Under the pieces are notes generated by a model. The model saw nothing but the letters and a program-made list of their open reading frames with translations, did no database searches and was not told where the DNA came from. Of a DNA stretch of 64,000 bases, positions 12,152 to 23,337 are shown piece by piece. The stretch is from Paracamarosporium sp. OC-R06-R3. Taxonomy: Eukaryota > Ascomycota > Dothideomycetes > Pleosporales > Didymosphaeriaceae. The first letter of the stretch is position 1. Each line of letters begins with the position of its first letter. The stretch lies in assembly GCA_019828545.1 (NCBI GenBank), contig JACVRA010000192.1, positions 310,001 to 374,000 on the forward strand, in the 5' to 3' direction. Made by a program: the position numbers and the translations under genes.

Positions 12152-12496
12152 ATGTGCACCTACTTCACCCTCACGTACAAATGCGGGCACACACAGACTT
12201 CCCACCGCTGCCCTGGCTCCACCGTTTCCGTTTACGACGCAATTGGCCAGCGAAGCCGCCAGACCAACGGGTGCGAGAACAAGTATTTGATAGGCGCCAA
12301 TCTTCATGATGATTGCATAGATTGCAAGATGCAGAACGGCTTCGTGCCCGGTGCGGCTACCGGAGTGGACAAGTGGTCTTTATGGAGACCAAAGGAAGAA
12401 GCTCTTGCTGTGCGTACGAATGGGATCGGTGCAAGCTCTCACGAAGCAGAGTCGCTACTGGAGGGCGGCGCGGTGCAAGGTGCGATGAAGGGCTGA
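12152..12496 (+). CDS. Small Cys-rich protein of the MC-Y..CGH family, 3' end uncertain
   Basis: The open frame encodes 114 residues starting MCTYFTLTYKCGHTQTSHRC. I chose the ATG at 12152 because Met-Cys-x-Tyr-Phe followed by CGH recurs at the start of the gene at 13222-13965. Cysteines at CGH, HRC, GCEN and CIDC suggest metal binding. After residue about 86 (KEEALAV) the frame loses family character (ASSHEAESLLEGG). A more natural helical, charged sequence continues in the other two frames down to 12809. The true C-terminus therefore needs an intron, or the gene carries frameshifts. Function is unknown. Neighbours give no clue beyond the convergent family member. Confidence 0.55.
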   Translation: MCTYFTLTYKCGHTQTSHRCPGSTVSVYDAIGQRSRQTNGCENKYLIGANLHDDCIDCKMQNGFVPGAATGVDKWSLWRPKEEALAVRTNGIGASSHEAESLLEGGAVQGAMKG

Positions 12497-12809
12497 GAGA
12501 GTGTAGTCGGGGCTAACGAGAGTAGCTGAGAATTGGGAGGAGCAGGTGCGCGCTGTTTTAATGGATCAGCCGCGCGGACAGACAGGTACACCGGACACGA
12601 TGACGCGCAGCGCGCTGACTGGCTCTCTGCAAAAAGCGCAAAGACAGAGGCAGGGGAAGGTCAGGGACCAAGATGAGGATGACGATGACTGGATGTGGGG
12701 TGGTATGAGACACTTTGGGGGAGACGAGACTCGCAAGGGGGACAACTCTGAGCCCATATTGGCGGACGAGAACAAGACTACCCACCGTTCGAAGCGAGCT
12801 CAGAGATGA
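12412..12809 (+). other. Coding-like continuation of the Cys-rich gene in other frames
   Basis: From 12412 one frame reads AYEWDRCKLSRSRV.. for about 35 codons. From about 12510 another reads VAENWEEQVRAVLMDQ and then an acidic tail (DQDEDDDDWMWGGMRHFGG) that ends at 12809. Both look like a helical C-terminal region similar in style to the paralogue at 13222-13965. A GTACGA..GAGTAG intron of about 112 bases could join the first exon to the last segment, though it skips the middle frame. Two single-base deletions would also explain the pattern. Confidence 0.35.
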
Positions 12810-13221
12810 GTAGGGCGAGTACAGCAACCGTGACAACATTTGTCGATATGCATATTGTCACAGGCACAAGAAGATACAGAGTCGCGATTTGAAGAGCAGC
12901 ATCGTCACTCTGATAGACGGTCTAGGCCGCATAAAAAAACGAACGCAGATTTTGAAAACTCGACTACATGGTTATAGGAGGAGAACTTTGTTTAATTTTC
13001 CATCAGATTGCAGCCGCAAAATCGACTATCTCTGAAATTGCTTCTACAGTTATTGGTAGAAGCTCTGATACGTAACCATTATCCACCGTCTCCATGTCAG
13101 CATCAACTTGCCACTAAACAGGATTCCCAAAATCAAAGTGTATCAGGCGAAGCCCGCCAAACTATTTCGTACCCTAGCCCATGTTCAACCAGAGCATCTG
13201 CCATCTGTACTCTCACCATCT

Positions 13222-13965
13222 TCACTTCCACCAACTCTCTCCCTGATTCTCCGCCTTGGTAAGGATCTTCTTCGGCCAAGCTCCAGCCCTACCGCCATCC
13301 GCCTCATTCGCACTCCTCGGTTCATCCTTCCTGAACTCGCCCATCTTCCCAGCACGCCCACCAACACCACCATCGACGCCCATATTAAAACTGGGGCTCG
13401 GAGGCGCAGACTGAGGGGGAACATGGAGGCCGCGTCCAAACTTGCCCTTCCTCTTCCTCACGCTCCCAGTCTCAATCCACGTGCCCTCACCCCTCGCAGC
13501 CCTCTCCTTCTCCGCCATCTGCTCCTCGGCCTCGCGCCTATCACGCTCCCGCTCAGCCCTCATGTTCTCGGCTGCCGCCTTGCGGTTGGCTTCTGCCTTG
13601 GCCTGCTTGCTTGCGTACCGGGTCTGCTTGCTGACGATTTCGGCGCGCTTGATGGGGTCCTGCTCGATGGCGGCGGCGGCCTCGGCGGCGGCCTGCCGCT
13701 CGGCGTACACGTCGGCGCATATGCAGTCGAAGCAGACGAAGTGGGAGGCGCGGGCTTCTTGGCGGAGTTGCTCTTTGAAGGACTCGGGGTCGTGGTCTTC
13801 ATCGTCGGCTGGGGTGCAAGCTTCGTTGCCTACGGCGCAGGCGGCGATGCAACGGTCGATGTAGACCTGGGAGAGGTGGCCGCAGGTGAAGATCTATTGG
13901 GGAGGTTAGATCTGAGAGAAAAGACAGATATTGAGATGACAGACCTTTTTGAAGTACTTGCACAT
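13222..13965 (-). CDS. Cys-rich MC-Y..CGH family protein with charged helical tail
   Basis: The model is complement(13222..13893, 13945..13965), 230 residues. A 21-base first exon encodes MCKYFKK; splicing gives MCKYFKKIFTCGHLSQVYI. The intron of 51 bases starts with an unusual GTCTGT but ends CCAATAG. Cysteines at CGH, DRC, CAVGNEAC and CFDCIC suggest a zinc-binding N-terminal module. It is followed by a long Ala/Glu/Arg-rich helix (about residues 65-145) and a basic Gly/Ser tail. It is convergent with the related gene at 12152. Function is unknown. A long open frame on the opposite strand is its mirror and is not a gene. Confidence 0.7.
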
Positions 13966-15575
13966 TGTGGGCGACGTGGTGAGTGCTGTGGATGGGGGGC
14001 GTGGGGAGCGTCCGGGAGCTGCACTGTGTTAGTTGTCGACGATGAAAGCGTCTGGGAGTGCGTGGAGGCTGCTCCTCCTATAAATGGGAATCTGCCTGTG
14101 TTTATGTAGGACGAGAAGATTAGGTGAAGTGAAAGATTAAGGCAGTTACTCGGGTAACGTCAGAGTAATCAAACTTGAGTTGTTCAGGTGAAAGCAGAAT
14201 ACACCATGAAACAGAAGGTATCTAAGTTTAGACTAGACCAAAGGAAAGAGCTGGATGGGACCTTAGCCGTTATGTCTGAACGTGATAGCGAGGGAACTCT
14301 TTACATATACCATTCAACCCTTGCCTCTACACCTCAATACTTCTCAACTCCTCCCACGTTTGTTCTTTCTATTTTGGTCAGTGCAAGATTCCTCAAAGGA
14401 ATAAGTAAATGCTGCAATGAATCCGCTAAAGTCTCTTGTAATAAAACTTACTCGGGATGGTAAAATAATATCAGTGAAAGAGATACTATATGGACCATGG
14501 ACCTCGGGCCCAGATGATTTGCAGCTAGACTTGAGACTAGTTATTGCCGTGCATCAACAACAACAACATGATAATCTATTTTAGCTAAGACTCGGGTATT
14601 ACCGCCTTTCAAGGCTTGGTAGCAGACGTATGTGCGAGCAACACACCAGCACGTGCATATTCTATAATCATACCAGCTACAACCATCGACATGACACTTT
14701 CGAGCGAGCCACGTATGAAGCGAAATGGCATAAACATCGGTGTAGCAGTTTCGCATGAAGATTGGTCTACCGCAGAGTCGCGCCATGCGCTGCATTGCGT
14801 GTGCACTTGTCATGACTATGTGTTCACTTTGATAACTACTTATTTTGCGACCTTGTCCTAATTGACATATTTAGGCAAGCATGGTGCTTTTATAGACTTA
14901 CTTGGGCTTGGATGCTGTTCAGACGTTCCTCGATTGAGAAACGTTCAGAATCTAGGATCGATTAAATGCGTGTTGTAGATCGAGAGATCGTGAGTCTAGC
15001 CTGTCCATGATGTACAACACATCATAGCAGGAAAATATGAAAATGTTGCGGACTTGTAAGAAGGAAGACAGTGTGCGTGAGGATCGACGAGTAAATAATG
15101 CATGAATGGTTTTTGAGAATGTAGAGGGAAAATGGGTTGATTATTATAAGATAGCACTTGCTGGAAATGACAGGTGTTGATGATAACATGAACATAGAAT
15201 CGAAACAACAGTCCCAGTTGAAGCGCCATCAAGGACGTGAGAACAAAACGCCTCGTAACCAACCATATCCCAAGACTCTTCAATGCCTAGACGGAGGAAA
15301 CATATCTTGTCTACCGGGCCAAGAAACTTTTGTGAATGTAATGATGCCAATTACGAAAAATGTTGTGTGTTCAACATTGTGACAAAAAAATTAACCGTGA
15401 TCGTAGAATGAAAGCATCGAAACTTGAAAGACGGGTAAACTTGACATGCGAGAATTACTGAACAAAGAAAACTAAGCACCGAAAGGCGTAAGGGTGGGCA
15501 AAGGCTCTTAACAAGACAGAATTACCGACGACTGTAACTTGTAAGACCACTGCTCACATTTTTGAATAACACAGC
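13966..15575. other. Gene-poor stretch
   Basis: This 1.6 kb lies between two minus-strand genes. It is more A/T-rich than the neighbouring coding regions and has a short (CAA)n run near 14550. Open frames (14188-14463, 14541-14861, 14996-15382) are short, carry no splice context and have no family features. I see no gene. Confidence 0.4.
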
Positions 15576-17648
15576 CTACCTGTAAGCTGCATCGACCTGA
15601 GATCGTCGTTTGCGCTTCGTATGGTCGTCCTGCTGTCGTGTATGCCCATCCTCTTGATCAGTCTCTTCGTAACTCCTCTTCCGCGCAAAGCTACTATCGC
15701 TTCGTTTGAGCTGCGGGACGGGGGCAGAGTCTCCCTCGATATTGTGAGCTATTTTGCCTATCCCCAAGTTGGACGCAACAGCAGCCTTGTTGCTTGCTTC
15801 GGGACTAATTGGTGGGCCAGACGGCATAGCACCGATCCCATGCAGTTGCATTTCAGGGGTCGAACATGAGGCATATGAACGTCCATTGTAAGGTAGAACA
15901 GACGAAGATTGATTTGAGGCCGCAGAAGACATGGAGCCATATGGACGTGGAATTGCAGGACTGTAGGTCGAATTGCGATGACCACTATAAGATTGCGCTC
16001 GTTGTGGGGCAAACTCGGGGCGTGGAGGTACATTGGTCAACGGTGGTGCTGGAGGCTTCGGCGGCAGCGAAGCCGGTAGTTGATCGTCGGGCGGGAATGG
16101 AATAGATACCAGTTCTTTGGAAGCTGGCTTAGGTGAACCAGTGACACCTAACTTCGCGAGAATGTCCTCCTGTGCTTGGTCTCTCAAGAGATTTCCAGCT
16201 GGCTGTGGTGGGCTGGGTCGTTTGATGTCTTCCGTGTCAACCAACAAGGCCTGCTCGAGATTATCCATGACATTCCATGCAGGGTCATGCATGTCTTCGT
16301 CTCCTCCCTCAGTCGCCTCCGACACAGGTTCGTCAGGTCGGTCACGCAGAGCCAGACAATCTTCAATAGCTACGAGATTTCGTTCCATCTCTTCGTTGCG
16401 GAATATTACAAAAGCAGGGTCATCTTTAATACTGTACCATTCGTCGGTCTTCCTAACATCTAAGAAAGCTTCATATGAATTCTCGGCTGTGAAGTACAAA
16501 GACACGGATTCCCCATTGCCAAGTTTATCAGCAGGCGGCTTGAGTGATTGCTCTTCAGCTTCTTCAAATGTTGATGGTAACGCTCGCGTTACTTGTTTAG
16601 CAGGTCTCCAAGTGATGACACCCAGACTTAGATCAGGGTCGACAGGTTCGTTGGCCTTTGGCCAGATGGCGCCATCGAAATCGAAATCCCAATCATCCCA
16701 CCCAAGGAATAATGGGGGTTTTTCACCTGAAGCAGTCTCACTTGTAGCGCTAACAGGCTTCGTATTTGTTGGAGTGGATTGCGCAATTGTCGGATTAGCT
16801 GATGAAGTAGGGGTTGCGTGGGTGTCCACCAGTGGTTGGCTATTAGCGGGAGATGCACTAAAAGAGTTGTACTGGTTCGTAAGTGGATACGTCGCTGAGC
16901 CAGGAGGCTGTTGCCAGCCTTGCGCATTGTTCCAGGCCGGCTGGTTTGTATTGATAGGAGGTGGTTGGTTCGGATACTGTTGATATCCAGTTTGTGGCTG
17001 TGGAAAGTGTTGCGGAGCGGGGTAGGGCGGTGGTTGTGATACAGATGGTTGAGAAGGATAGTTTTGCGGCGGCTGTTGCGGCCACTGGTAGTTTTGGGTT
17101 TGCTGATATCCAGATTGAGAAAAGGCTTGCTGGGAGGGATGGCTCTGGGGTGGACCGTAACTCTGGGGCGAATATCCTTGCGTTGGGGAAGGGCCTTGAT
17201 ATGGCTGATTAGGGTAAGGATTTGGGGCGGAAGGAGCCTGTGAATATCCCTGCTGAGGTATTGGATATTGAACTGTTCCGAATGGACCCTGAGATTGTGC
17301 CGGGCCACGATAACCCGGTGGGGGAGGATATCGGGTGATTATCGGGTTTCCCTTCTTCTTGGGAAATCTACATGCTCTTAGCAGATGAAAGACAACACTT
17401 TATGCCACGATCAAAGAAAATCAACGTCTTAAGAAAGGAGTATGGAATCCGACTTACAGGCTCTTCGGGGGTTGCGAAAGTGCGCTAGATTGAGGATACG
17501 AAAAACCATTTTGATACTGATTGTACCCTGGCTGTTGCCCATACTGGGGAGCCTGTGGGTTGGCATGATGTACTTGACCGGGGAAGCCGTTGGCGTATGG
17601 TGGTGGCTGGAACGGTGCGGCACCTGTTACCGGCCCGCTCCAAGACAT
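15576..17648 (-). CDS. Pro/Gln-rich low-complexity protein, function unknown
   Basis: The model is complement(15576..17367, 17458..17648), 660 residues. Residues 1-250 are Pro/Gln/Tyr/Gly-rich and prion-like, with recurring PxQGYS, QQPGY and PPPY-like units. From about 280 there is a folded part with a conserved look (GWDDWDFDFDGAIWP) down to about 420. The C-terminal half is again Pro/Ser-rich and ends in a basic stretch (TKRKRRSQVDAAYR), a likely nuclear localisation signal. At the end, AG|GTAGGC followed by TTACAG could splice out a short intron and give AYSRR instead of AYR. An RNA- or chromatin-associated role is possible, but this is inference from composition only. Confidence 0.75.
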
Positions 17649-18407
17649 TTCAGATCTTCAATGCTGGTCTAAATGTTCATTCGAAATGATGAATAATGAA
17701 TAGACAAGAGATGGTGAAAGGAAGAGGGAGAGATGACTCTAAGAGAGCAGAAGATCAAAACCAGGTGGTAGTAGTTTTCAACCGTGGGTTAGACGCGTGC
17801 CAAGGCGGTGAGCATCTCCAATGGTTCCGAAGAGTTTAGAAAGTATAAATTGACGAGACGCTGCTGGTTTGGAGTTGGACGCGAGCAATAAGTTGGCCGC
17901 AGAAAGCAGTCCGGGAATTAAGAAGAAGCGGTGGAGTGGCACGTGAGACTGCTGATGTGAGGGGGAAAGAAGGCACAGCAGATGCGGGTGCATGCAGATG
18001 GTCGGGAGACGCGGAAAGGACGTACGAGGGGGGAACCGGAGAAAAAGAAACCATGAATCCAAGGACAACGCTCTGATACAACAAGAAGAGGCGCAATGGG
18101 CAGCGAAGCGTAGGATGTCTTTGAGGAGGCTCGAGACCTGAGGTCTGGTGCAGAAATTTGGACTAACCGCATCGAGCACAGACCCTCGCGGCGGCGGCAT
18201 GAAGACGGCAAGCCGACGACAACACGACCTTTCGCCTCACACGTCCGCCCACTGCGCTCTCGCCGCCACCACCCTGAAGCTGCGCGTCCAAATGCTTCCC
18301 CGAGGATGATCGTACGGTATCGCCATCTGCTCGCGACCAGTATTCACTCCGTGCCCTGAGCCCCAAGCGCACGCAGGAGCTGCCTCGACCGCCTTACAAA
18401 TCCCACC
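17649..18407. promoter_or_regulatory. Divergent promoter region
   Basis: This 760-base gap lies between the divergent Pro/Gln-rich gene and the PPG1-type phosphatase gene. It is G/A-rich on the side of the minus-strand gene and C/T-rich near the phosphatase start. I see no gene or clear TATA box. Confidence 0.4.
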
Positions 18408-19468
18408 ATGCCTGGTCTTCCGTGTACGTGCTGCCGTTGCAGGACATGTCCAAGCCTGTGCTGACCTAATCCAGCTACGGTCGACCTCGACGAATGCATA
18501 TCGCGTCTGTACAAGAAGGAGCTGCTGGCCGAGTCCGTCATCGAGGCCATATGCGCAAAAACGAAAGAGCTGCTTATGAAGGAGAGTAATGTCGTGCATA
18601 TCAAGGCACCGGTCACCGTGGTCGGAGATATACACGGCCAATTCTTTGATATGATTGAGATATTCAAGATTGGCGGACCTTGTCCGGATACCAACTATTT
18701 GTTTCTTGGTACGTTGGCAGCTTTTCAATCACACGATCCCTATGACTAATCTGGCATTCAATAGGCGACTATGTAGATCGCGGTCTGTTCTCTGTTGAGA
18801 CCATCTCGCTGCTTGTGTGTCTCAAGCTACGCTACCCACACCGGGTCCACCTCATCCGCGGAAACCATGAGTCGCGCGGCGTTACGCAGTCATACGGTTT
18901 TTACACGGAGTGTTCACGAAAATACGGGAACGCGAATGTATGGCACTACTTCACAGACATGTTTGACTTCCTTACATTGTCTGTGGTTATCAACGATCAA
19001 ATCTTTTGCGTGCACGGCGGCCTTTCTCCCTCGATACACTCGATAGACCAAATCAAGATCATCGACCGGTTCAGAGAGATACCACACGAAGGGCCCATGG
19101 CAGATCTAGTGTGGAGCGACCCGGATCCCGAAAGGGATGAATTCTCGCTCAGCCCGCGAGGCGCGGGGTACACTTTTGGAGCGCAGGTGGTGAAGAAATT
19201 TTTAGAGGTGAATGCCATGTCCCACATACTACGAGCACATCAGCTATGTCAGGAAGGCTTTCAGGTACTATATGACGATCGGCTAAGTACCGTTTGGAGT
19301 GCGCCGAATTACTGTTACCGGTGCGGTAACATGGCAAGCGTACTGGAGGTCAGCGATACCGGGGAAAGATTCTTCAACGTCTTTGACGCAAGTCCCGAGA
19401 ACGACGTGCATCGGGCAGAGCAGCAACAACAGCAAGGGAGAGAGGTCACGACCGAGTACTTCCTATGA
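18408..19468 (+). CDS. ppg1: PP2A-like Ser/Thr protein phosphatase, PPG1 type
   Basis: The model is join(18408..18414?, 18475..18708, 18765..19468), about 314 residues. It belongs to the PPP family of metallophosphatases. Motifs are GDIHGQF, GDYVDRG, GNHESRG and HGGLSPS with all metal ligands, and a PP2A-like C-terminus EYFL that is a candidate for methylation. The internal string [14 protein letters not shown] matches the PPG1/SIT4-like branch better than PP2A itself. The extreme N-terminus is unsure: only a 7-base first exon (ATGCCTG, weak GTCTTC donor) keeps frame with exon 2 after the TCCAG acceptor. The stronger GTGTAC donor nearby breaks the frame. In yeast, Ppg1 acts in glycogen metabolism and with the Far complex; that role is inferred here. 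Confidence 0.88.
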
Positions 19469-19642
19469 TACCCTCCGTTTGGAGCTACGATGAATGATAC
19501 CCTTCCGAGCGCTCGAAGATTCCATCTATCATGTGTATGTCGTAATCAATGCGTATGCTTTCGTGATGACTCCAATAGATGTCAACATATCTACATCAAG
19601 TCGCTCCCCATCATATCATGCTTCTGTACATCCAATACCAGA

Positions 19643-21094
19643 TCAACATCCCAGATACTTCGTCTCCACCCACCTTTCCTCCCTCTCATCACCCATCCGC
19701 GCCACCACACATCGTACCCCAGGGAATACACGCAATACGCGATTCACGCCTATCCTTCCTGCCATGTACGTCACGAATACAATCCTATCTTCAGGTACCC
19801 CATGATCGACCAACACCTTAACTGCCATCAACGCCGCACCTCCACTACTCATTTGTGGATCCAGCACAAGCACCAGGCCATGTTCCGAAATATTCGACGG
19901 TAGTGCGCGGTAGTGCAGTTCCGGCTCACCTGTGCGGTAGTTCGTCTGGATGAGAATGCGACCCGTCCGGCAGTCGGGAATGGTCCGCCTAAGACCAGTC
20001 TCAAATGCAGAACCACCGCGCAAGACGATAACAGCAGAAACTTCCTTGTTCTTATGCAGACCCATGTACAAGTGACCCTGCGGCGTTTGTATTTGTGCCG
20101 GAGTAAACGGTAGGAAGTCGACCGCTGTTTCAATCAAGCGAGAAACGATGCGGTCGAAATAGAAAATGAAGTCTTCACGGTCAGTCTTCGGATCCATGAG
20201 CAGCGTGTGAATTCCTTTGACCTGGTTCGTCTGGTTGATTACGAGGGCGTTCTGACTCAATGGGCTATCCTCCGCAATCTTGCCGAGACGTAAAAGCTCC
20301 ATTTGATGTTTACCCGACTTGACAGCAAGCGTGTTCTGGATCTGCGAGGATACCATGGATATGGCGACCTTGTTCTCGATTCCTCGTGGGATAATTATGT
20401 CAGCGATGTCGCGCTGCGGCTGGACGTATTTATAAAAGTTTGGCTTAACGAAACCGAACCACTGCTTAATACATCCTTGCATATCACGGCCACGCTCTTT
20501 AACATCTCGTGCGAGACGCCTCGAGAGGCACAAATCGGCATCTGCTTCAGCGAAGATCTTGAGATCGAGCATGTCCAAAACGCGCTGGTCGTGGAGCGCG
20601 AAGATGCCTTCCACAATGAGAACGTGCGGGGAATAGATAGTCGTGGTTTGCTCTAGACGAGCATGCTTCTCAAAGGAGTATACTGGAATTTCTGCTACTT
20701 TGCTGGGCGACTGTCAGCCACTGCTGACATTAAGTGTCTTGAGGGAAGCATGTACCCATTCCTGACGTCTCTTAATTTGTCCACCAAGACGTCAAAATCG
20801 ATGGCCTCCGGTGAGTCAAAATCGTACTCATTCCTGAATGCAGCCTTAGACTGCTCTGGGGTCAAGGGTTTGTAGAATGAGTCCTATAATGACGGTCAGA
20901 GACGCACACGTGACACTTGTGCGTGATTGATTGCGCACCATAGACATAATGACGACCCAGGGAAGATTTAGACTGGCTACAATAGCCAAAGCAAGTGATG
21001 TCTTCCCCGAGCCCGAGCTCCCAGCTACACCAATAATGCTCGCATCTCCCCATGGTGGGGAGTAATGTATGCGAGAGTTCGGTGTCGAGGTCAT
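19643..21094 (-). CDS. urk1: Uridine kinase with UPRT-like C-terminal domain
   Basis: The model is complement(19643..20702, 20756..20883, 20939..21094), 447 residues. It phosphorylates uridine and cytidine in the pyrimidine salvage pathway. The P-loop GVAGSSGSGKTS is at residues 22-33. SFYKPLTPEQ, IPVYSFEKHARL and VEGIFALHD follow in family order, then the C-terminal uracil phosphoribosyltransferase-like domain (LRGGSAFETGLRR, LDPQMSSGGAALMAV). Splicing restores each N-terminal motif; the second intron joins GG|C to give RNGKVAEIPVY. I chose the ATG at 21094; an in-frame ATG at 21181 would add 29 residues that look like leader. It is convergent with ppg1, with 174 bases between the stops. Confidence 0.92.
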
Positions 21095-21657
21095 TTTCGA
21101 TGTTTGAGGTTGAAGTTGCCCACCACTTTTGCGTAAAATCACCTCATTATTTGCCAGATAAAAATACCTCCTGGTAGACACACTCCAATACGATAATTAG
21201 TACACCGCTCAAAATTGAAATTTGAAGCCTCGGACTCGCCCGAGGAACTCTGGCCTGTGAGACGGGGAATTAGGAAAGGTGGTTATGTAACACATGCACG
21301 GGCCCTCGCAAAGTCCCACATGAAAAACTTCGAACCGTTCTTCTTCTCACGATCCAGCATACATACTACAGCAATTCAATCTTCTACTCCCCTACCCTGT
21401 TCATAGCGAGAAGGCTTCTTATGCTTGCCTACATGCTTGTCCAGTCGACAACCACCACCATGCGGCCACGTATACTTACGTAAGCCATGCACGGCCCTTT
21501 CCGCTAAAGCAGAGCTCGCTGCTTGCGAGCTCCACCGCACCTCAGTCCTCTCCCACCGCACCCGGCAGTCTCTGCGCGCCACCAGCATACTCGACTGCGG
21601 CTCGGCCGCCTGTCTTTCACTCACTCATGGACGTCGGATGAGAACGAAAAGCCCGTC
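21095..21657. promoter_or_regulatory. Divergent promoter region between urk1 and gid8
   Basis: This 560-base region separates two divergent genes. Short open frames (21376-21624, 21425-21778) overlap the gid8 leader and have no family features. I see no clear motif. Confidence 0.4.
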
Positions 21658-22828
21658 ATGGTACGTTGCATGTCGACGCAGCATTGTTCACGCGCTCACT
21701 ATTCATACAGAGCTCCTCAACCGTATCTGTGTCGGCGCCGACACCGACACAACAACATCAGTTCCAGCGGAAGATTGATGAGATCAAACCTTCGAAGCCG
21801 TAAGTTGCCTTGATGACGGTTGGACCCCACATGTGCTCATCAACATGATGTGCCAAAAACAAGTTGGGAATCTCTCCGAAACCACGTGTGGAGCATAAGT
21901 TAACTTGAGATCTGATTGATGAGCACACGCGGCTTCCTCGTCGTAGTCTAAAGTTGTACTTGGACTAATGATCGTTCTATAGTGACATCGACTTCCTCGT
22001 CATGGACTATCTCATCAGCCATGGATACCCGCGCACAGCCGCGAAGTTTGCGAAAGAAGCCGGTGTGCCCACTCACCTCGTCGAGGAAGAATCGATCGAG
22101 GCTCGTGTAGAGATCCGGCATGCTATACACAAGGGCGATATCGATACAGCTATCAACAAGATCAACGATCTGGATCCCCAGGTATGCGCTGCGCTTTTTC
22201 TACCTTCCCTCGCTCTTTCATGATTATAACCAGTTTCATGCACCACGCATAGCACTTGTGTGATGATGATAAACAAACCTTCAGTCCTCAGTATGATTTT
22301 TAAGATTCCTTCCATACTTCTAGCCAGCTGCATCGCGATCACAGCTGACAAACTTCCAAGATCCTTGACAGAGATCCCGCTCTACACTTCGCACTTCTTC
22401 GCCTACAGCTCATCGAACTCATCCGAAGCTGCACAGCAATACCCAACTCCGATATCACACCCGCTATCAATTTTGCTTCCTCTCAGCTCGCGCCGCGCGC
22501 AGCCACTAACGAAAGCTTCCTTAAAGATCTCGAGCTCACGATGACGCTCCTTATCTTCCTCCCTACAGACGACCTCCAGCCGCAATTAGCAGAGCTTCTT
22601 AAGCCCGAGTTACGCCAGCAAGTAGCTGCCAAGGTCAACGAAGCTATCCTCATAAGCTTGGGTGCGCGAGGGGAGGCGCGTATATACGGCCTTTACCGAG
22701 CAAGACAATGGAGCGAAACGAAAGCAAGGGAGGTAGGCAAAGACCTACCGGCGAGCTTGCCGCTTGGTCTAGAGTCTCCTATCCAAGCGAGTGGGAATGG
22801 CGAGGCCGCAGATGTCATGGTCCAGTAG
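21658..22828 (+). CDS. gid8: GID complex subunit 8 (LisH-CTLH-CRA protein)
   Basis: The model is join(21658..21660, 21711..21799, 21983..22181, 22361..22828), 252 residues. The first coding exon is the ATG alone; a 50-base intron follows (GTACGT..ATACAG), then the protein reads MSSSTVSVSAPTPTQQHQF. The LisH motif (FLVMDYLISHGYPRTAAKF) is at about 34-65, CTLH (RVEIRHAIHKGDIDTAI) follows, and a CRA domain fills the C-terminal half. GID8 scaffolds the GID/CTLH E3 ubiquitin ligase that degrades gluconeogenic enzymes in yeast. The third intron is long for this window (179 bases). Length matches the family (about 240). Identity is strong from domain order. Confidence 0.9.
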
Positions 22829-23337
22829 GATGGTGGTCTGTCAGTCTTTCGCCGCAACTACAACAGTCTAATCCCAGTCATCCTAGTCGAGGCTGTGAGG
22901 ATCACCAGCCATGGCTGGCACCATTTGCTTAGTATGTGTTATGTATGCGATTGTGTCAACCCATGCGAGTCCTGCTACATGTCTGAGTGCATTTGCGGAC
23001 ATCTGGCATCGAAAAGGTCTTGATAGTCTGTATGAAGCGTAAGATCCGGAACATAGTTTGAGAGATGGCAGTACCACGCAGGTAGCACTCGTGGTATAGA
23101 TAGTGACGACTTTGGATGATACGAAATGATACCATGCATGGATGATTATCATTCATTCTACACGACATTCATCTCTTCTACTCAATGTACCCAGTGAGAG
23201 TCTGTTCCATAGGTGTTTTACTACTGTCGTTCTTGTTCGATAATGCATGCACTGACCGAGATGGAAAGGAGCCTGGGTGACATGACGCCATATCAGTTCA
23301 AGGTTGACGGAGCAAACAACACAGATTATATAGCGTG
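22829..23337. other. Intergenic region between convergent genes
   Basis: This 509-base 3'-to-3' gap holds only short frames without coding character. I see nothing specific in it. Confidence 0.4.

Noticed and set aside
13108..14109. Open frame of 333 codons on the plus strand
   Set aside because: It is antisense to the Cys-rich gene at 13222-13965, whose spliced form has clear motif structure. The plus-strand product is Leu/Gly/Val-rich mirror sequence.
16117..16983. Open frame of 288 codons on the plus strand
   Set aside because: It is the mirror of the Pro/Gln-rich gene on the minus strand, and low-complexity composition keeps it open.
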